Below, one piece after another: positions 1-8,431 of a stretch of DNA of 9,015 nt. A model generated the notes under the pieces. The model was not told where the DNA came from. It ran no database searches and was given only the letters and a program-made list of their open reading frames with translations. Location: positions 1 through 9,015 of the forward strand of contig DILZ01000071.1 of assembly GCA_002425305.1 (NCBI GenBank), given 5' to 3'. A program made the position numbers and the translations under genes. Origin of the DNA: Ruminococcaceae bacterium UBA5579 (GTDB taxonomy: Bacteria; Bacillota; Clostridia; Oscillospirales; Ruminococcaceae). How positions within the stretch are numbered: the first letter of the stretch is position 1; every line of letters begins with the position of its first letter.

Positions 1-25
1 GAGGGTGAAAAAATGGAAACAAAAT
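1..25 (+). repeat. 25-bp exact duplicate of the pyrG ribosome binding site and start codon region
   Basis: Bases 1-25 are identical to bases 439-463, which carry the GAGGG ribosome binding site, six-A spacer, ATG and first codons (Met-Glu-Thr-Lys) of pyrG. The match ends at base 26, where this copy continues into unrelated sequence. The window edge hides whether the match extends further left. Reading from the ATG at 13 gives a 34-codon frame that shares only the first four residues with PyrG and stops at 115-117. It is either the scar of a local duplication or insertion at the pyrG start, or an assembly join. Sequence identity is seen directly; the origin is inference. Confidence 0.85.
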
Positions 26-52
26 GCAGACTGCGCGCCGTGTCGGTTAGCG

Positions 53-160
53 TATCGTCGGTGTGGCGTGGGAGTGCCGTTCGCGGTGCCCGCAAGATAT
101 CGGCAATACGAGCGTGAAAGCTCGTATCGCCCCCAAGGGTTCGAATCCCAACTGCCTCAG
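53..160 (+). ncRNA. Candidate structured RNA / degenerate tRNA-like element
   Basis: This segment has three hairpins in a row. Bases 71-79 pair with 84-91 under a TTCG tetraloop, with one bulged A and two G-U pairs. Bases 102-113 pair with 120-131 in a 12-position stem, broken by one A-C mismatch, under a GTGAAA loop. Bases 137-139 pair with 147-149 around TTCGAAT at 140-146, which fits the canonical tRNA T-loop. The long stem just before the T-loop recalls the variable arm of a class II tRNA (Ser, Leu, Sec). However, the T-stem is only 3 bp, no acceptor partner for the 3' side lies upstream, and I find no clear anticodon arm. A functional tRNA is therefore unlikely. An uncharacterised structured RNA, a dispersed intergenic repeat or a tRNA remnant all remain possible. 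No promoter for it is visible inside the window. Confidence 0.35.
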
Positions 161-181
161 AAGCAGAGCTTGGATGCAATT

Positions 182-220
182 GTGAATGAAAATTCACTCC
201 TAATGAACTGTCAATTCATT
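182..220. other. Two adjacent short hairpins
   Basis: GTGAAT at 182-187 pairs perfectly with ATTCAC at 192-197 across a GAAA tetraloop. AATGAA at 202-207 pairs with TTCATT at 215-220 across a 7-base loop. They lie just downstream of the tRNA-like segment and could be part of the same RNA. Neither is followed by a T-run long enough for a terminator. The rest of the gap, about 221-384, shows no gene, repeat or structure that I can support. Confidence 0.4.
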
Positions 221-222
221 GA

Positions 223-2064
<1,842 letters not shown>

Positions 2065-2082
2065 TGGTTTTAAGGAGGTCAT

Positions 2083-2601
2083 ATGTCCGATCTATTCACT
2101 ACCGACCGTCTGACGGTAAGGAAATTTACTCCCGATGATTTTGAGGATCTTGCGGAAATTCTTACAGATCCGGAGGTTACATATTTCGAGCCGTATGAAA
2201 CATTTACCAAAGAAAAATGCATTCAGGAAGCTATCAATTTTTCAAAAAGCGAAGAATTTTTCGCTGTCGTTTTAGAAAACAAAGTTATTGGCAAAATTTA
2301 TTTTTCCAAAAAAGACTGCGGAAGTTACGAGATAGGTTATACTTTCAACGGCAGATACCAAGGCAAGGGTTATGCTTATGAGAGTATACGCGGTATGATA
2401 TGTTATGCTTTTTCGGCACTCGGGGTCAGACGCATATTTGCCGAGATCAACACAAGAAACGTAAAGTCGGTCAAATTGGCAGAACGGCTTGGAATGAGGA
2501 GAGAAGCCGAACACAAGGAGCTTTTCCCAAGAAAAGAAAATGAAAATATTTTTGATGATTGTTATGTTTACGCTCTGCTGAAAAACGAGCATCAAGCATA
2601 A
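2083..2601 (+). CDS. GNAT family N-acetyltransferase, RimJ/RimL-like
   Basis: This 172-residue protein has the layout of the GNAT_3 (RimJ/RimL-type) acetyltransferases, which move an acetyl group from acetyl-CoA to an amine. The N-terminus TDRLTVRKFTPDDFEDL is the usual first strand and helix. The acetyl-CoA pyrophosphate-binding motif A is visible as QGKGYA at residues 93-98. The family signature from N123 through SVKLAERLGM (about 129-138) follows. The substrate cannot be told from sequence: relatives act on ribosomal protein N-termini, antibiotics or small amines. The start has a strong AAGGAGG at 2072-2078. It begins 18 bases after pyrG and ends 28 bases before ppk1, so all three are probably cotranscribed. 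Its base composition is visibly more AT-rich than either neighbour, which may mean a later arrival in the operon (inference). Confidence 0.9.
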   Translation: MSDLFTTDRLTVRKFTPDDFEDLAEILTDPEVTYFEPYETFTKEKCIQEAINFSKSEEFFAVVLENKVIGKIYFSKKDCGSYEIGYTFNGRYQGKGYAYESIRGMICYAFSALGVRRIFAEINTRNVKSVKLAERLGMRREAEHKELFPRKENENIFDDCYVYALLKNEHQA

Positions 2602-2629
2602 ATCTAATACCCGATCAGGAGTTGATATT

Positions 2630-4825
2630 ATGTCAAAACCGTTTTATGACAACCGCGAGCTTTCGTGGCTCAAATTCAACGCGAGAGTGCTTGAAGAATC
2701 AAAAGACGAAACAACGCCAACTTTTGAGCGTCTGCGTTTCGTGCAGATATTCTGCTCGAACCTTGACGAGTTCTTTATGATACGCGTAGGGTCGCTGCAC
2801 GACAAAATGCTCTACGACCCGAAGGATCGCGAGAACAAGACAAATATGACCGCAAAGGAACAGCTCTCGGAGATAGCGAAGCGCGTTAAAGAGCTGCTGC
2901 CTGTAAAGGACGAGGCATATGCCGAGATAATGCAGGGGCTTTCCGCATATGGGATAGAGCATATTTCCGAGAACTCGCTTTCCCCCGAGGAGGACGCGTT
3001 TCTCAAAGCGTACTTCAACCGCGAGGTGCGCCCCTTGCTATTCACGGGAGTTGTCGACAAAAAGCACCCCGTGCCGTTTCTCAAAAGCGGCGAGATATAC
3101 ATAGGCTGCAAGCTGCGCAAGAAAACCGACGGCGCGGGCAAGACGACCTTTGGTATCCTGCCCGCTTCGGAAAACCTGCCGCGTATCGTGTTCCTGCCGG
3201 GCACGGGCAAGTTTATCCTTATCGAGGAGCTTATCTGCCGCTACGCCAAGCTGGTGTGGGGCAATTTTGAGATAGTCGGGAAGTGTATTTTCCGCGTAAC
3301 GCGCAACGCCGATCTCGACATCGACGAGGGGCTGTTCGACCAAGACGTGGATTTCCGCGATATTATGAGCAAGCTCGTCAAAAAGCGCAAGAAGCTCTGC
3401 CCCGTGCGGCTGGAGTTCCAAGGAAACCCCGACAAGGACGTCGTTTCCACGATAGCGAAAATTCTGAAAATCGACGAGGAATTTGTGTTCAAGCAGTTCG
3501 CGCCGCTCTCTATGAGCTTTATTTCCGCGCTGGAAAAACGTCTGGAGAAAAATCCGGAGCTGTTCTTCAAGCCGCTCACGCCGCAGAAGTCGCCGGCTAT
3601 CGTTTCGGGAAAGCCGCTTATAGAGCAGATAAAGCAGCACGACATTCTGCTGAACTACCCCTACGAGAATATCAATCAATTTATAAATCTGTTGGAGGAA
3701 GCGGCAAGCGACCCGAACGTTTCCTCGATAAAGATAACGCTTTACAGAGTCGCCCGCGACAGCAAGATAATCAACGCGCTGAACAAAGCCGCCGAAAACG
3801 GCAAGGACGTGCTGGCACTCGTAGAGCTGCGCGCTCGTTTTGACGAGGAAAACAACATCGGCTGGAGCAAGCAGCTTGAGGAGGCGGGCGTTACCGTTAT
3901 TTACGGACTTGAGGAGCTGAAGGTACACTCCAAGCTGCTGCTGATAACTCTGCGCGACGGCAACGACGTCTGCTATATAACGCAGGTCGGCACGGGCAAC
4001 TACAACGAGCGCACCTCAAAGCTCTACACCGACCTAACCCTGATGACCGCCGACCGCGACATTGGCTCGGACGCTTCCGTGGTATTCAACGCTCTTATGA
4101 TAGGCTCGACCGTTGAAAGCACGAACAGACTGCTCGTAGCTCCCAAGGGCTTGAAGAGCCGCCTTGTGGAATTCATCGACAACGAGATAACCTACGGGCG
4201 AGAGGGATACATAGGTATCAAGATAAACTCGCTCACCGACCGCGATTTGATCGAAAAACTAGCGGAAGCCTCCCGCGCGGGAGTTCGCGTGGAGCTTATC
4301 GTTCGCGGTATCTGCTGCCTTATTTCGGGTGTTCCCGGTGAAACGGAGAATATCCGCGTTATCTCGATAGTCGGACGTTTTCTGGAACATTCGCGCATAT
4401 ACATTTTCGGGCGTGACGAACGCCGCCGCGTTTACATCTCCAGCGCGGACTTTATGACGCGCAACACCGAAAAGCGCGTCGAGGTCGCCGCACCGATACT
4501 CGACAACTCGCTTGCAGACCGCGTATGCGGAATGTTCAACACAATGTTCGAGGACAACGTAAAGGCTCGCGAGCTTTGCAGCGACGGACAATACAGGCGC
4601 GTTTCCAACATCGGGAAAGCTCCGCTTAATTCACAGGGCTATTTCTACGAAGAGGCTTACAAGGCGGCGGAACAGCTGCCGGACGCTCCCGCGAAGCCAC
4701 CCGAAAAAGCACCGGAAACCGTCACAACACCGAGTACTTCCACCGCTCCCTGTTCGGCAAGCGTTGAAAACCCGAACGCGCCAGTCAAGGTGAAGATCAG
4801 AAAAGTACATAGAAAAAACGGTTGA
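2630..4825 (+). CDS. ppk1: Polyphosphate kinase 1
   Basis: PPK1 reversibly moves the gamma phosphate of ATP onto inorganic polyphosphate, a phosphate and energy store tied to stress survival. The 731-residue protein shows the family order. The N domain opens with YDNRELSWLKFNARVLEE and includes SNLDEFFMIRVGSL. A head domain follows to about residue 300, then two C-terminal phospholipase-D-like catalytic domains. The likely autophosphorylated histidine is His433 in KVHSKLLLI, matching E. coli His435; a second conserved histidine is His587 in LEHSRIYIFG. GTGNYNERT is also intact. AGGAG at 2617-2621 supports the ATG. Unusual is a C-terminal tail from about residue 683, rich in Pro, Ala and Thr and ending in the basic KVKIRKVHRKNG; E. 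coli PPK is about 688 residues and lacks it. No ppx or other polyphosphate gene is adjacent. Confidence 0.96.
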   Translation: MSKPFYDNRELSWLKFNARVLEESKDETTPTFERLRFVQIFCSNLDEFFMIRVGSLHDKMLYDPKDRENKTNMTAKEQLSEIAKRVKELLPVKDEAYAEIMQGLSAYGIEHISENSLSPEEDAFLKAYFNREVRPLLFTGVVDKKHPVPFLKSGEIYIGCKLRKKTDGAGKTTFGILPASENLPRIVFLPGTGKFILIEELICRYAKLVWGNFEIVGKCIFRVTRNADLDIDEGLFDQDVDFRDIMSKLVKKRKKLCPVRLEFQGNPDKDVVSTIAKILKIDEEFVFKQFAPLSMSFISALEKRLEKNPELFFKPLTPQKSPAIVSGKPLIEQIKQHDILLNYPYENINQFINLLEEAASDPNVSSIKITLYRVARDSKIINALNKAAENGKDVLALVELRARFDEENNIGWSKQLEEAGVTVIYGLEELKVHSKLLLITLRDGNDVCYITQVGTGNYNERTSKLYTDLTLMTADRDIGSDASVVFNALMIGSTVESTNRLLVAPKGLKSRLVEFIDNEITYGREGYIGIKINSLTDRDLIEKLAEASRAGVRVELIVRGICCLISGVPGETENIRVISIVGRFLEHSRIYIFGRDERRRVYISSADFMTRNTEKRVEVAAPILDNSLADRVCGMFNTMFEDNVKARELCSDGQYRRVSNIGKAPLNSQGYFYEEAYKAAEQLPDAPAKPPEKAPETVTTPSTSTAPCSASVENPNAPVKVKIRKVHRKNG

Positions 4826-4850
4826 CATTTGTTGGATAATATGATAAAAT
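4822..4850 (+). promoter_or_regulatory. Sigma-A promoter overlapping the ppk1 stop codon
   Basis: TTGACA at 4822-4827 is a consensus -35 that contains the ppk1 TGA stop. TAAAAT at 4845-4850 lies 17 bases further on, with TGA at 4842-4844 as the TGN extended -10. A start near 4857 would give a leader of about 25 bases to the ATG at 4883. No terminator separates it from ppk1, so the downstream genes may also receive read-through. Confidence 0.8.
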
Positions 4851-4882
4851 ATGTGTAACAAGAAATACAAGGAGGTATTCTT

Positions 4883-5560
4883 ATGTCACAGGATAATTGG
4901 ATAAAGCTTGATGAAAAGCGCTCATCACCGCCCGGCTGGAATTTTGACTTAAAGGGCGTGAGCATTAACGCAAAAACGGGCAACCCGAACCTCAAAAAAA
5001 TCGAGTTGACCCAAGAGGACATCGACAAAATCAACAGCTCCGAGCTGAAAATAGCGGAGAGCAGACCTCTGCGCGACTGCTTCGAGTGGTCTCACCCCGA
5101 CCCGGATGAATACATTCACAAAATGACGAACCAAAGCGACCACACGCGGCATCTTGACACCTATATGCGCGGCGAGGTGGAGTTCAACAACTTCGGCGAA
5201 AATGATATTGTCAAAATAATGGCGAATGCCGGTAAGAACATTGACCGCCTTTGGGATGTGGGCGTTATCGGCGACGAGGAATATGCTTCTATGAACGCCG
5301 CTATCGAAAACCGCACAAAGGCTCTTGTTGAGAAACTGTACAACTGCCGCGCGGCAATAGAGGAGCGCGACTACTGCGCGAAGGAGTTCAACCAAAACAA
5401 TCGGCGCGTGTACATAACCGAGGAGGAGCATACCGCGCGTATGGCGCAGCTCTATAAAAGAAGCCCGATAAAATTCGACAATATTATGGATATGATAAAC
5501 AATAAAAGAGCCGCTATGTGGAGGGACTGGCTGCCGGAGGATTGGCGGGTACAAAAATAA
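4883..5560 (+). CDS. Protein of unknown function, 225 residues
   Basis: I do not recognise this family. The ORF is well supported by its own promoter, AAGGAGG at 4869-4875 and a clean TAA end. The protein is hydrophilic and charged, with no signal peptide or membrane segment, so it is probably cytosolic. The N-terminal 60 residues look extended and polar. Residues 62-91 are rich in Cys and His (C66, H71, H79, H87, H90), which might bind metal, though spacing fits no motif I know. Residues 105-215 look largely helical with heptad-like stretches, and the end is Trp-rich (W213, W216, W221). It opens a second transcription group with a VanZ-like protein and another unknown. Function is not assignable from sequence. 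Confidence 0.85.
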   Translation: MSQDNWIKLDEKRSSPPGWNFDLKGVSINAKTGNPNLKKIELTQEDIDKINSSELKIAESRPLRDCFEWSHPDPDEYIHKMTNQSDHTRHLDTYMRGEVEFNNFGENDIVKIMANAGKNIDRLWDVGVIGDEEYASMNAAIENRTKALVEKLYNCRAAIEERDYCAKEFNQNNRRVYITEEEHTARMAQLYKRSPIKFDNIMDMINNKRAAMWRDWLPEDWRVQK

Positions 5561-5608
5561 CACAACAACGCGCTGCGGCAGGAAACGGGGAAATACGGTT
5601 AGATATTT

Positions 5609-6322
5609 ATGAGACTGTTCTTGGAAAAAATACATAAATGGATATATGCAAAAACCGGGGTTTTTGATAATGTTTTTTTCTCATTGCCCGTTGTTCTTGT
5701 CATAATGATCATTTATTTGTTTGTGCGTCGTGCTTTACATAAGCACAAGTTTGGAACGGAATACAAGGAGATCCGCCGCCGCTCGCTTCTCAATGAAATA
5801 ATAAGGTTATGCTTTGTTGTATGGATCGCCGAGATAGTCTGTTTGACTTTAACTCCATCATATTTTTGGGACGCTGCTTGGAAAAAAATAATCGACAGTG
5901 AAAGCATTGATTTCAGCATTTGGAGGTTTGCTTGTAATTCGCCCCAACTTACTCCGATTGTACTGGACTATGTCATTCAAGGACATTTAGATTGGCTGTT
6001 TCATTCAAAGACCGTTATTGTTGAACTCGCTGTAAATGTCGCTTTGTTCGTGCCGTTGGGACTTTCTCTCCCATTCATATTAAAAAAAATTTCTTTGTTA
6101 AAGGCAGCGATGATCGGTTTATCCTGCAGCTTCTCAATAGAGTTTCTGCAATGCTTTATCAGTAATCGAGACAGTACCATTGACGACTTGCTTTGCAATA
6201 CTTTGGGTGCTGTCATAGGTTACTTATTGTATTTATTGATAAAAAGACTTTTCCCAAATTTTACGGAAAAAGGGAAAACGTCGGCGGACGATTTGTGGAG
6301 GGATCGGCGGCTCAAAGAGTGA
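5609..6322 (+). CDS. VanZ-like family membrane protein
   Basis: This 237-residue protein has about five hydrophobic segments (roughly residues 22-40, 62-82, 138-157, 165-183 and 198-215) and fits the VanZ-like family (PF04892). The diagnostic core is NVALFVPLG at 143-151, a glutamate and glutamine in IEFLQ at 177-181, then RDSTIDD with NTLGAVIGY ending near 205. VanZ of Enterococcus gives low-level teicoplanin resistance, but most relatives are uncharacterised envelope proteins, and no van cluster is nearby. The soluble loop between segments 2 and 3 (about 83-137) is longer than typical. The ATG at 5609 has only a weak upstream purine stretch, in contrast to the strong sites of its neighbours, so the start is less certain. 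The gene is clearly more AT-rich than the genes on both sides, which suggests transfer (inference). Confidence 0.88.
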   Translation: MRLFLEKIHKWIYAKTGVFDNVFFSLPVVLVIMIIYLFVRRALHKHKFGTEYKEIRRRSLLNEIIRLCFVVWIAEIVCLTLTPSYFWDAAWKKIIDSESIDFSIWRFACNSPQLTPIVLDYVIQGHLDWLFHSKTVIVELAVNVALFVPLGLSLPFILKKISLLKAAMIGLSCSFSIEFLQCFISNRDSTIDDLLCNTLGAVIGYLLYLLIKRLFPNFTEKGKTSADDLWRDRRLKE

Positions 6323-6359
6323 CGGGCAACACCATAGACTTATTTGTAAGGAGGAAATT

Positions 6360-6863
6360 ATGTCCGAGGAACTGAACATCGAGGTCGGCGAGCCTATCCC
6401 GAACACGTTTGATTATTCGCTTACGCCCGAGGAGCTGGACAAAAAGCTGTCGGAAACGATGCTTAAGGTCAGAACGGGGCAAGCCCCGGCAACTCACGAG
6501 TACACTATGCTCGGCTACGCGCTGGATTATATCGACTTCGTAAAGAACAATATGAATATCACGCTGAATTTTGACGAGGAAAACCTCGCGGATTATTGCG
6601 GAACGCTCGACGCGCTGCAAAAGGGCTTTGCACAAAATCCTCCGCCCGCAGACTTTTTCAACAACGTTCTTAAAGGAGCGACCGGCTTCTTCGGGATAAT
6701 GGTGATAAAGAACATTGGCGGAAATTGGGCGCAGTCCAACGTCGGTATGACCGTGATACATAACGGCACAAACGCGTTTGTTATGAACCGTATCGGGCGT
6801 TTTCTGCAGGGCGGCGAGGACGATATGGGCGCGTTCTACAACTATTTGAAAACACAAGCGTAA
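6360..6863 (+). CDS. Protein of unknown function, 167 residues
   Basis: I do not recognise this gene with confidence. A strong AAGGAGG at 6348-6354 supports the ATG, which lies 37 bases after the VanZ-like gene. The acidic protein lacks a signal peptide. Its middle reads LNFDEENLADYCGTLDAL (69-86), then a glycine-containing stretch GATGFFGIMVIKNIGGNW (106-123), and it ends with RFLQGGEDDMGAFYNYLK. The order (a helical pair, a Gly-rich segment ending in GGxW, then a short helix before Phe-Tyr) loosely recalls small DUF or immunity-type proteins. That is a weak impression, not an assignment. The hydrophobic 106-119 stretch is too short and glycine-rich for a sure membrane span. It is the last gene before a convergent terminator region. 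Confidence 0.83.
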   Translation: MSEELNIEVGEPIPNTFDYSLTPEELDKKLSETMLKVRTGQAPATHEYTMLGYALDYIDFVKNNMNITLNFDEENLADYCGTLDALQKGFAQNPPPADFFNNVLKGATGFFGIMVIKNIGGNWAQSNVGMTVIHNGTNAFVMNRIGRFLQGGEDDMGAFYNYLKTQA

Positions 6864-6883
6864 AAACCAAGACCTTTATTTAT

Positions 6884-6916
6884 GCGATTCTCCCCGCTTT
6901 CGGCGGGGAGAATCGC
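6884..6916 (+). other. Perfect 14-bp hairpin in the convergent gap
   Basis: Bases 6884-6897 pair without mismatch with 6903-6916 around a 5-base loop (TTTCG), and the inner part is GC-rich. No T-run follows on either strand, so it is not a classic intrinsic terminator. It may protect the 3' end of the upstream mRNA, act together with the next hairpin, or be an intergenic repeat. Confidence 0.75.
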
Positions 6917-6932
6917 TGATCTATATAAGCCG

Positions 6933-6966
6933 AAACCCCGAAAAATACTTCGGGGTTTACTTTTTT
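6933..6966 (+). terminator. Rho-independent terminator of the rightward genes
   Basis: AAACCCCGAA at 6933-6942 pairs perfectly with TTCGGGGTTT at 6949-6958 over a 6-base loop. AC and then six Ts (6961-6966) follow. It ends the transcript of the 167-residue protein gene. The opposing aminotransferase gene stops only 9 bases away, but on that strand the hairpin lacks a good T-run, so it would work poorly in that direction. Confidence 0.88.
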
Positions 6967-6974
6967 GCTGTCAA

Positions 6975-8255
6975 TTATTTGTTGAGTAGTTTTTCCACCG
7001 ACGCCAAACGAACGCAGATACAAAACAGATCGATCGCCTGCAGCAGCTCCGAAACGGACGGATAAGTCGGCGCGATACGAATATTGCTGTCGCGCGGGTC
7101 TTTGCCGTAAGGGTATGTAGCGCCCGCGTCCGTCATCGTAACGCCCGCTTCCTTTGCAAGAGCCACAATGCGCTTTGCCGTGCCGTCCATTCCGTCGAAC
7201 GAAATGAAGTAACCGCCCGTGGGCTTTGTCCAGTTCGCTATGCCAAGCGGCTTAAGCTCCTGCTCGAGCTTATACAGCACCACCTCGAACTTCGGGCGGA
7301 TTATCGCGGCGTGATGACGCATATGCTCGGTAATGCCCTCGAAGTTCTTGAAGTACTTCGCGTGGCGAAGCTGATTGAGCTTGTCATAGCCGATTATCTG
7401 AATAGCCATTTGCTTTTTGATAAAGTCGATGTTCTCCTTTGACGCGCAAATTACCGCCAAACCGCCGCCGGGGAAGCTGATCTTTGAGGTGGAGCTGAAC
7501 TCGAACACCATATTCGGGTTGCCCGCCTTTTTGCACTCGTCGATTATGTTAAGAAGATGAGCTTGTTCTTTATCTACAAGGTGATGAACGCAGTAAGCGT
7601 TGTCCCAGAAAATGCGGAAATCCTTTGCGGCGGGCTTCAAGTTCGCGAAACGGCGGACTACCTCGTCGGAGTATGTGATACCCGTCGGGTTGGAATACAT
7701 CGGCACACACCAGATACCTTTAATGCTCTCATCGGAAGCGACAAGCCGCTCCACCTCGTCCATATCGGGACCGTCCTCCTTATATTCTACGGTTATCATT
7801 TCGATACCGAACTCCTCGCACATCGCGAAGTGGCGGTCGTAGCCAGGCGCGGGGCACAGGAACTTCACCTTGTCATACTTGCACCACGACTTGTCGCTGC
7901 CGAGAACGCCAAGCTGGAGCGCTCTTATAATGGTATCGTACATCATTTGCAGGCTGGAGTTGCCGCCGACGATCACCTCGTCCGCGCCCACACCCAGCAT
8001 TTCCATAAACAGCTCCTTCGCCTCGGGAATGCCGTCGAGAACGCCGTAAGAGCGGCAGTCAGCGCCGCTTTTCGATTTCGTATCGCCGTCAAGACAGTGC
8101 AGCAGCATATTTATCGACAGATCGAGCTGTTCGGGCGCGGGAACTCCGCGCGCCATTGTAAGTTTTAATCCCTTTGCCTTAAACGCGTCGTATTTCTCGG
8201 TAAGCGCAGCCTTTTCCGCCGCAAGCTGTTCTTTGGTCATTTCGGTATAAAGCAT
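6975..8255 (-). CDS. PLP-dependent aminotransferase, fold type I, MocR-type (PF12897)
   Basis: This 426-residue protein matches the aminotransferase family typified by LTMARGVPAPEQLDLS near the N-terminus (residues 32-47). The family includes the unusual aspartate aminotransferase of Corynebacterium glutamicum. PLP-site residues are visible: Asn189 in SNPTG, Asp218 in WDNAY, the Schiff-base Lys258 in SSTSK followed by FPGGG, and the carboxylate-binding Arg393 in NIRIAP. It lacks the DNA-binding domain of true MocR regulators. Aspartate or another amino acid with 2-oxoglutarate is the likely substrate pair, but specificity is inferred. The ATG at 8255-8253 is preceded by GGGAGG (8264-8269 on the plus strand) at 8 bases. 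An in-frame Met at residue 6 is less well placed. It has its own promoter with an operator-like inverted repeat and converges on the 167-residue protein gene. Confidence 0.93.
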   Translation of the reverse strand: MLYTEMTKEQLAAEKAALTEKYDAFKAKGLKLTMARGVPAPEQLDLSINMLLHCLDGDTKSKSGADCRSYGVLDGIPEAKELFMEMLGVGADEVIVGGNSSLQMMYDTIIRALQLGVLGSDKSWCKYDKVKFLCPAPGYDRHFAMCEEFGIEMITVEYKEDGPDMDEVERLVASDESIKGIWCVPMYSNPTGITYSDEVVRRFANLKPAAKDFRIFWDNAYCVHHLVDKEQAHLLNIIDECKKAGNPNMVFEFSSTSKISFPGGGLAVICASKENIDFIKKQMAIQIIGYDKLNQLRHAKYFKNFEGITEHMRHHAAIIRPKFEVVLYKLEQELKPLGIANWTKPTGGYFISFDGMDGTAKRIVALAKEAGVTMTDAGATYPYGKDPRDSNIRIAPTYPSVSELLQAIDLFCICVRLASVEKLLNK

Positions 8256-8298
8256 AACAATATCCTCCCAGATATCTATTTATAATTTTTTATTCGCA

Positions 8299-8335
8299 TT
8301 ATGTGATAGTCACTGTATTATATTATATCACATAA
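8299..8335. promoter_or_regulatory. Operator-like 10-bp inverted repeat at the aminotransferase promoter
   Basis: TTATGTGATA at 8299-8308 is the exact reverse complement of TATCACATAA at 8326-8335, with 17 bases between. One arm covers the upstream edge of the -10 hexamer and the extended -10. The other lies just past the expected start site, so a bound dimer would sit across the start of transcription and repress. The half-site TGTGA resembles the CRP/FNR core, but the spacing is far too wide for a single CRP site. The regulator is unknown. Confidence 0.5.
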
Positions 8336-8350
8336 ACATAAATTTTGCAA
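8322..8350 (-). promoter_or_regulatory. Sigma-A promoter of the aminotransferase gene
   Basis: On the minus strand TTGCAA (8350-8345) and TATAAT (8327-8322) are 17 bases apart, with TGA directly before the -10 as an extended -10 element. The start should fall near 8315, giving a leader of about 60 bases. The -35 hexamer also forms one arm of an inverted repeat (TTGCAAG 8345-8351 with CTTGCAA 8366-8372). Confidence 0.82.
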
Positions 8351-8372
8351 GAGGTTTTTTAAAAACTTGCAA

Positions 8373-8403
8373 TAATAAAACGCCCTCCCGACTTTGGAAG
8401 GGC
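8373..8403 (-). terminator. Rho-independent terminator of the leucine-rich repeat gene
   Basis: On the minus strand GCCCTTCC (8403-8396) pairs with GGGAGGGC (8389-8382), using one U-G pair, over a 6-base loop. G and then TTTTATTATT follow. The mismatch is A-C on the plus strand but U-G on the minus strand, so the hairpin is built for leftward transcription. It begins about 29 bases after the stop of the upstream gene. Confidence 0.82.
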
Positions 8404-8431
8404 ATTTCGACAATACTTACGCGGTAATAAG

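Noticed and set aside
120..160. A functional tRNA gene suggested by the T-loop TTCGAAT
   Set aside because: Only 3 bp of T-stem pair, no 5' acceptor strand complementary to the 3' side is present, and no anticodon arm with a plausible loop can be built.
3038..3928. A 296-codon minus-strand open frame inside ppk1
   Set aside because: It is antisense to well-conserved catalytic sequence, has no recognisable domain and no ribosome binding site. It arises from codon bias of ppk1.
6249..6277. Inverted repeat TTTTCCC / GGGAAAA near the end of the VanZ-like gene as a terminator
   Set aside because: It lies inside the coding sequence, has a 16-base loop and no T-run. It is an effect of A/T-rich codons.
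6933..6966. The terminator as an efficient two-way terminator for the aminotransferase gene
   Set aside because: On the minus strand only two Ts follow the stem, so it is not a good intrinsic terminator in that direction. The aminotransferase transcript may end further on or depend on Rho.
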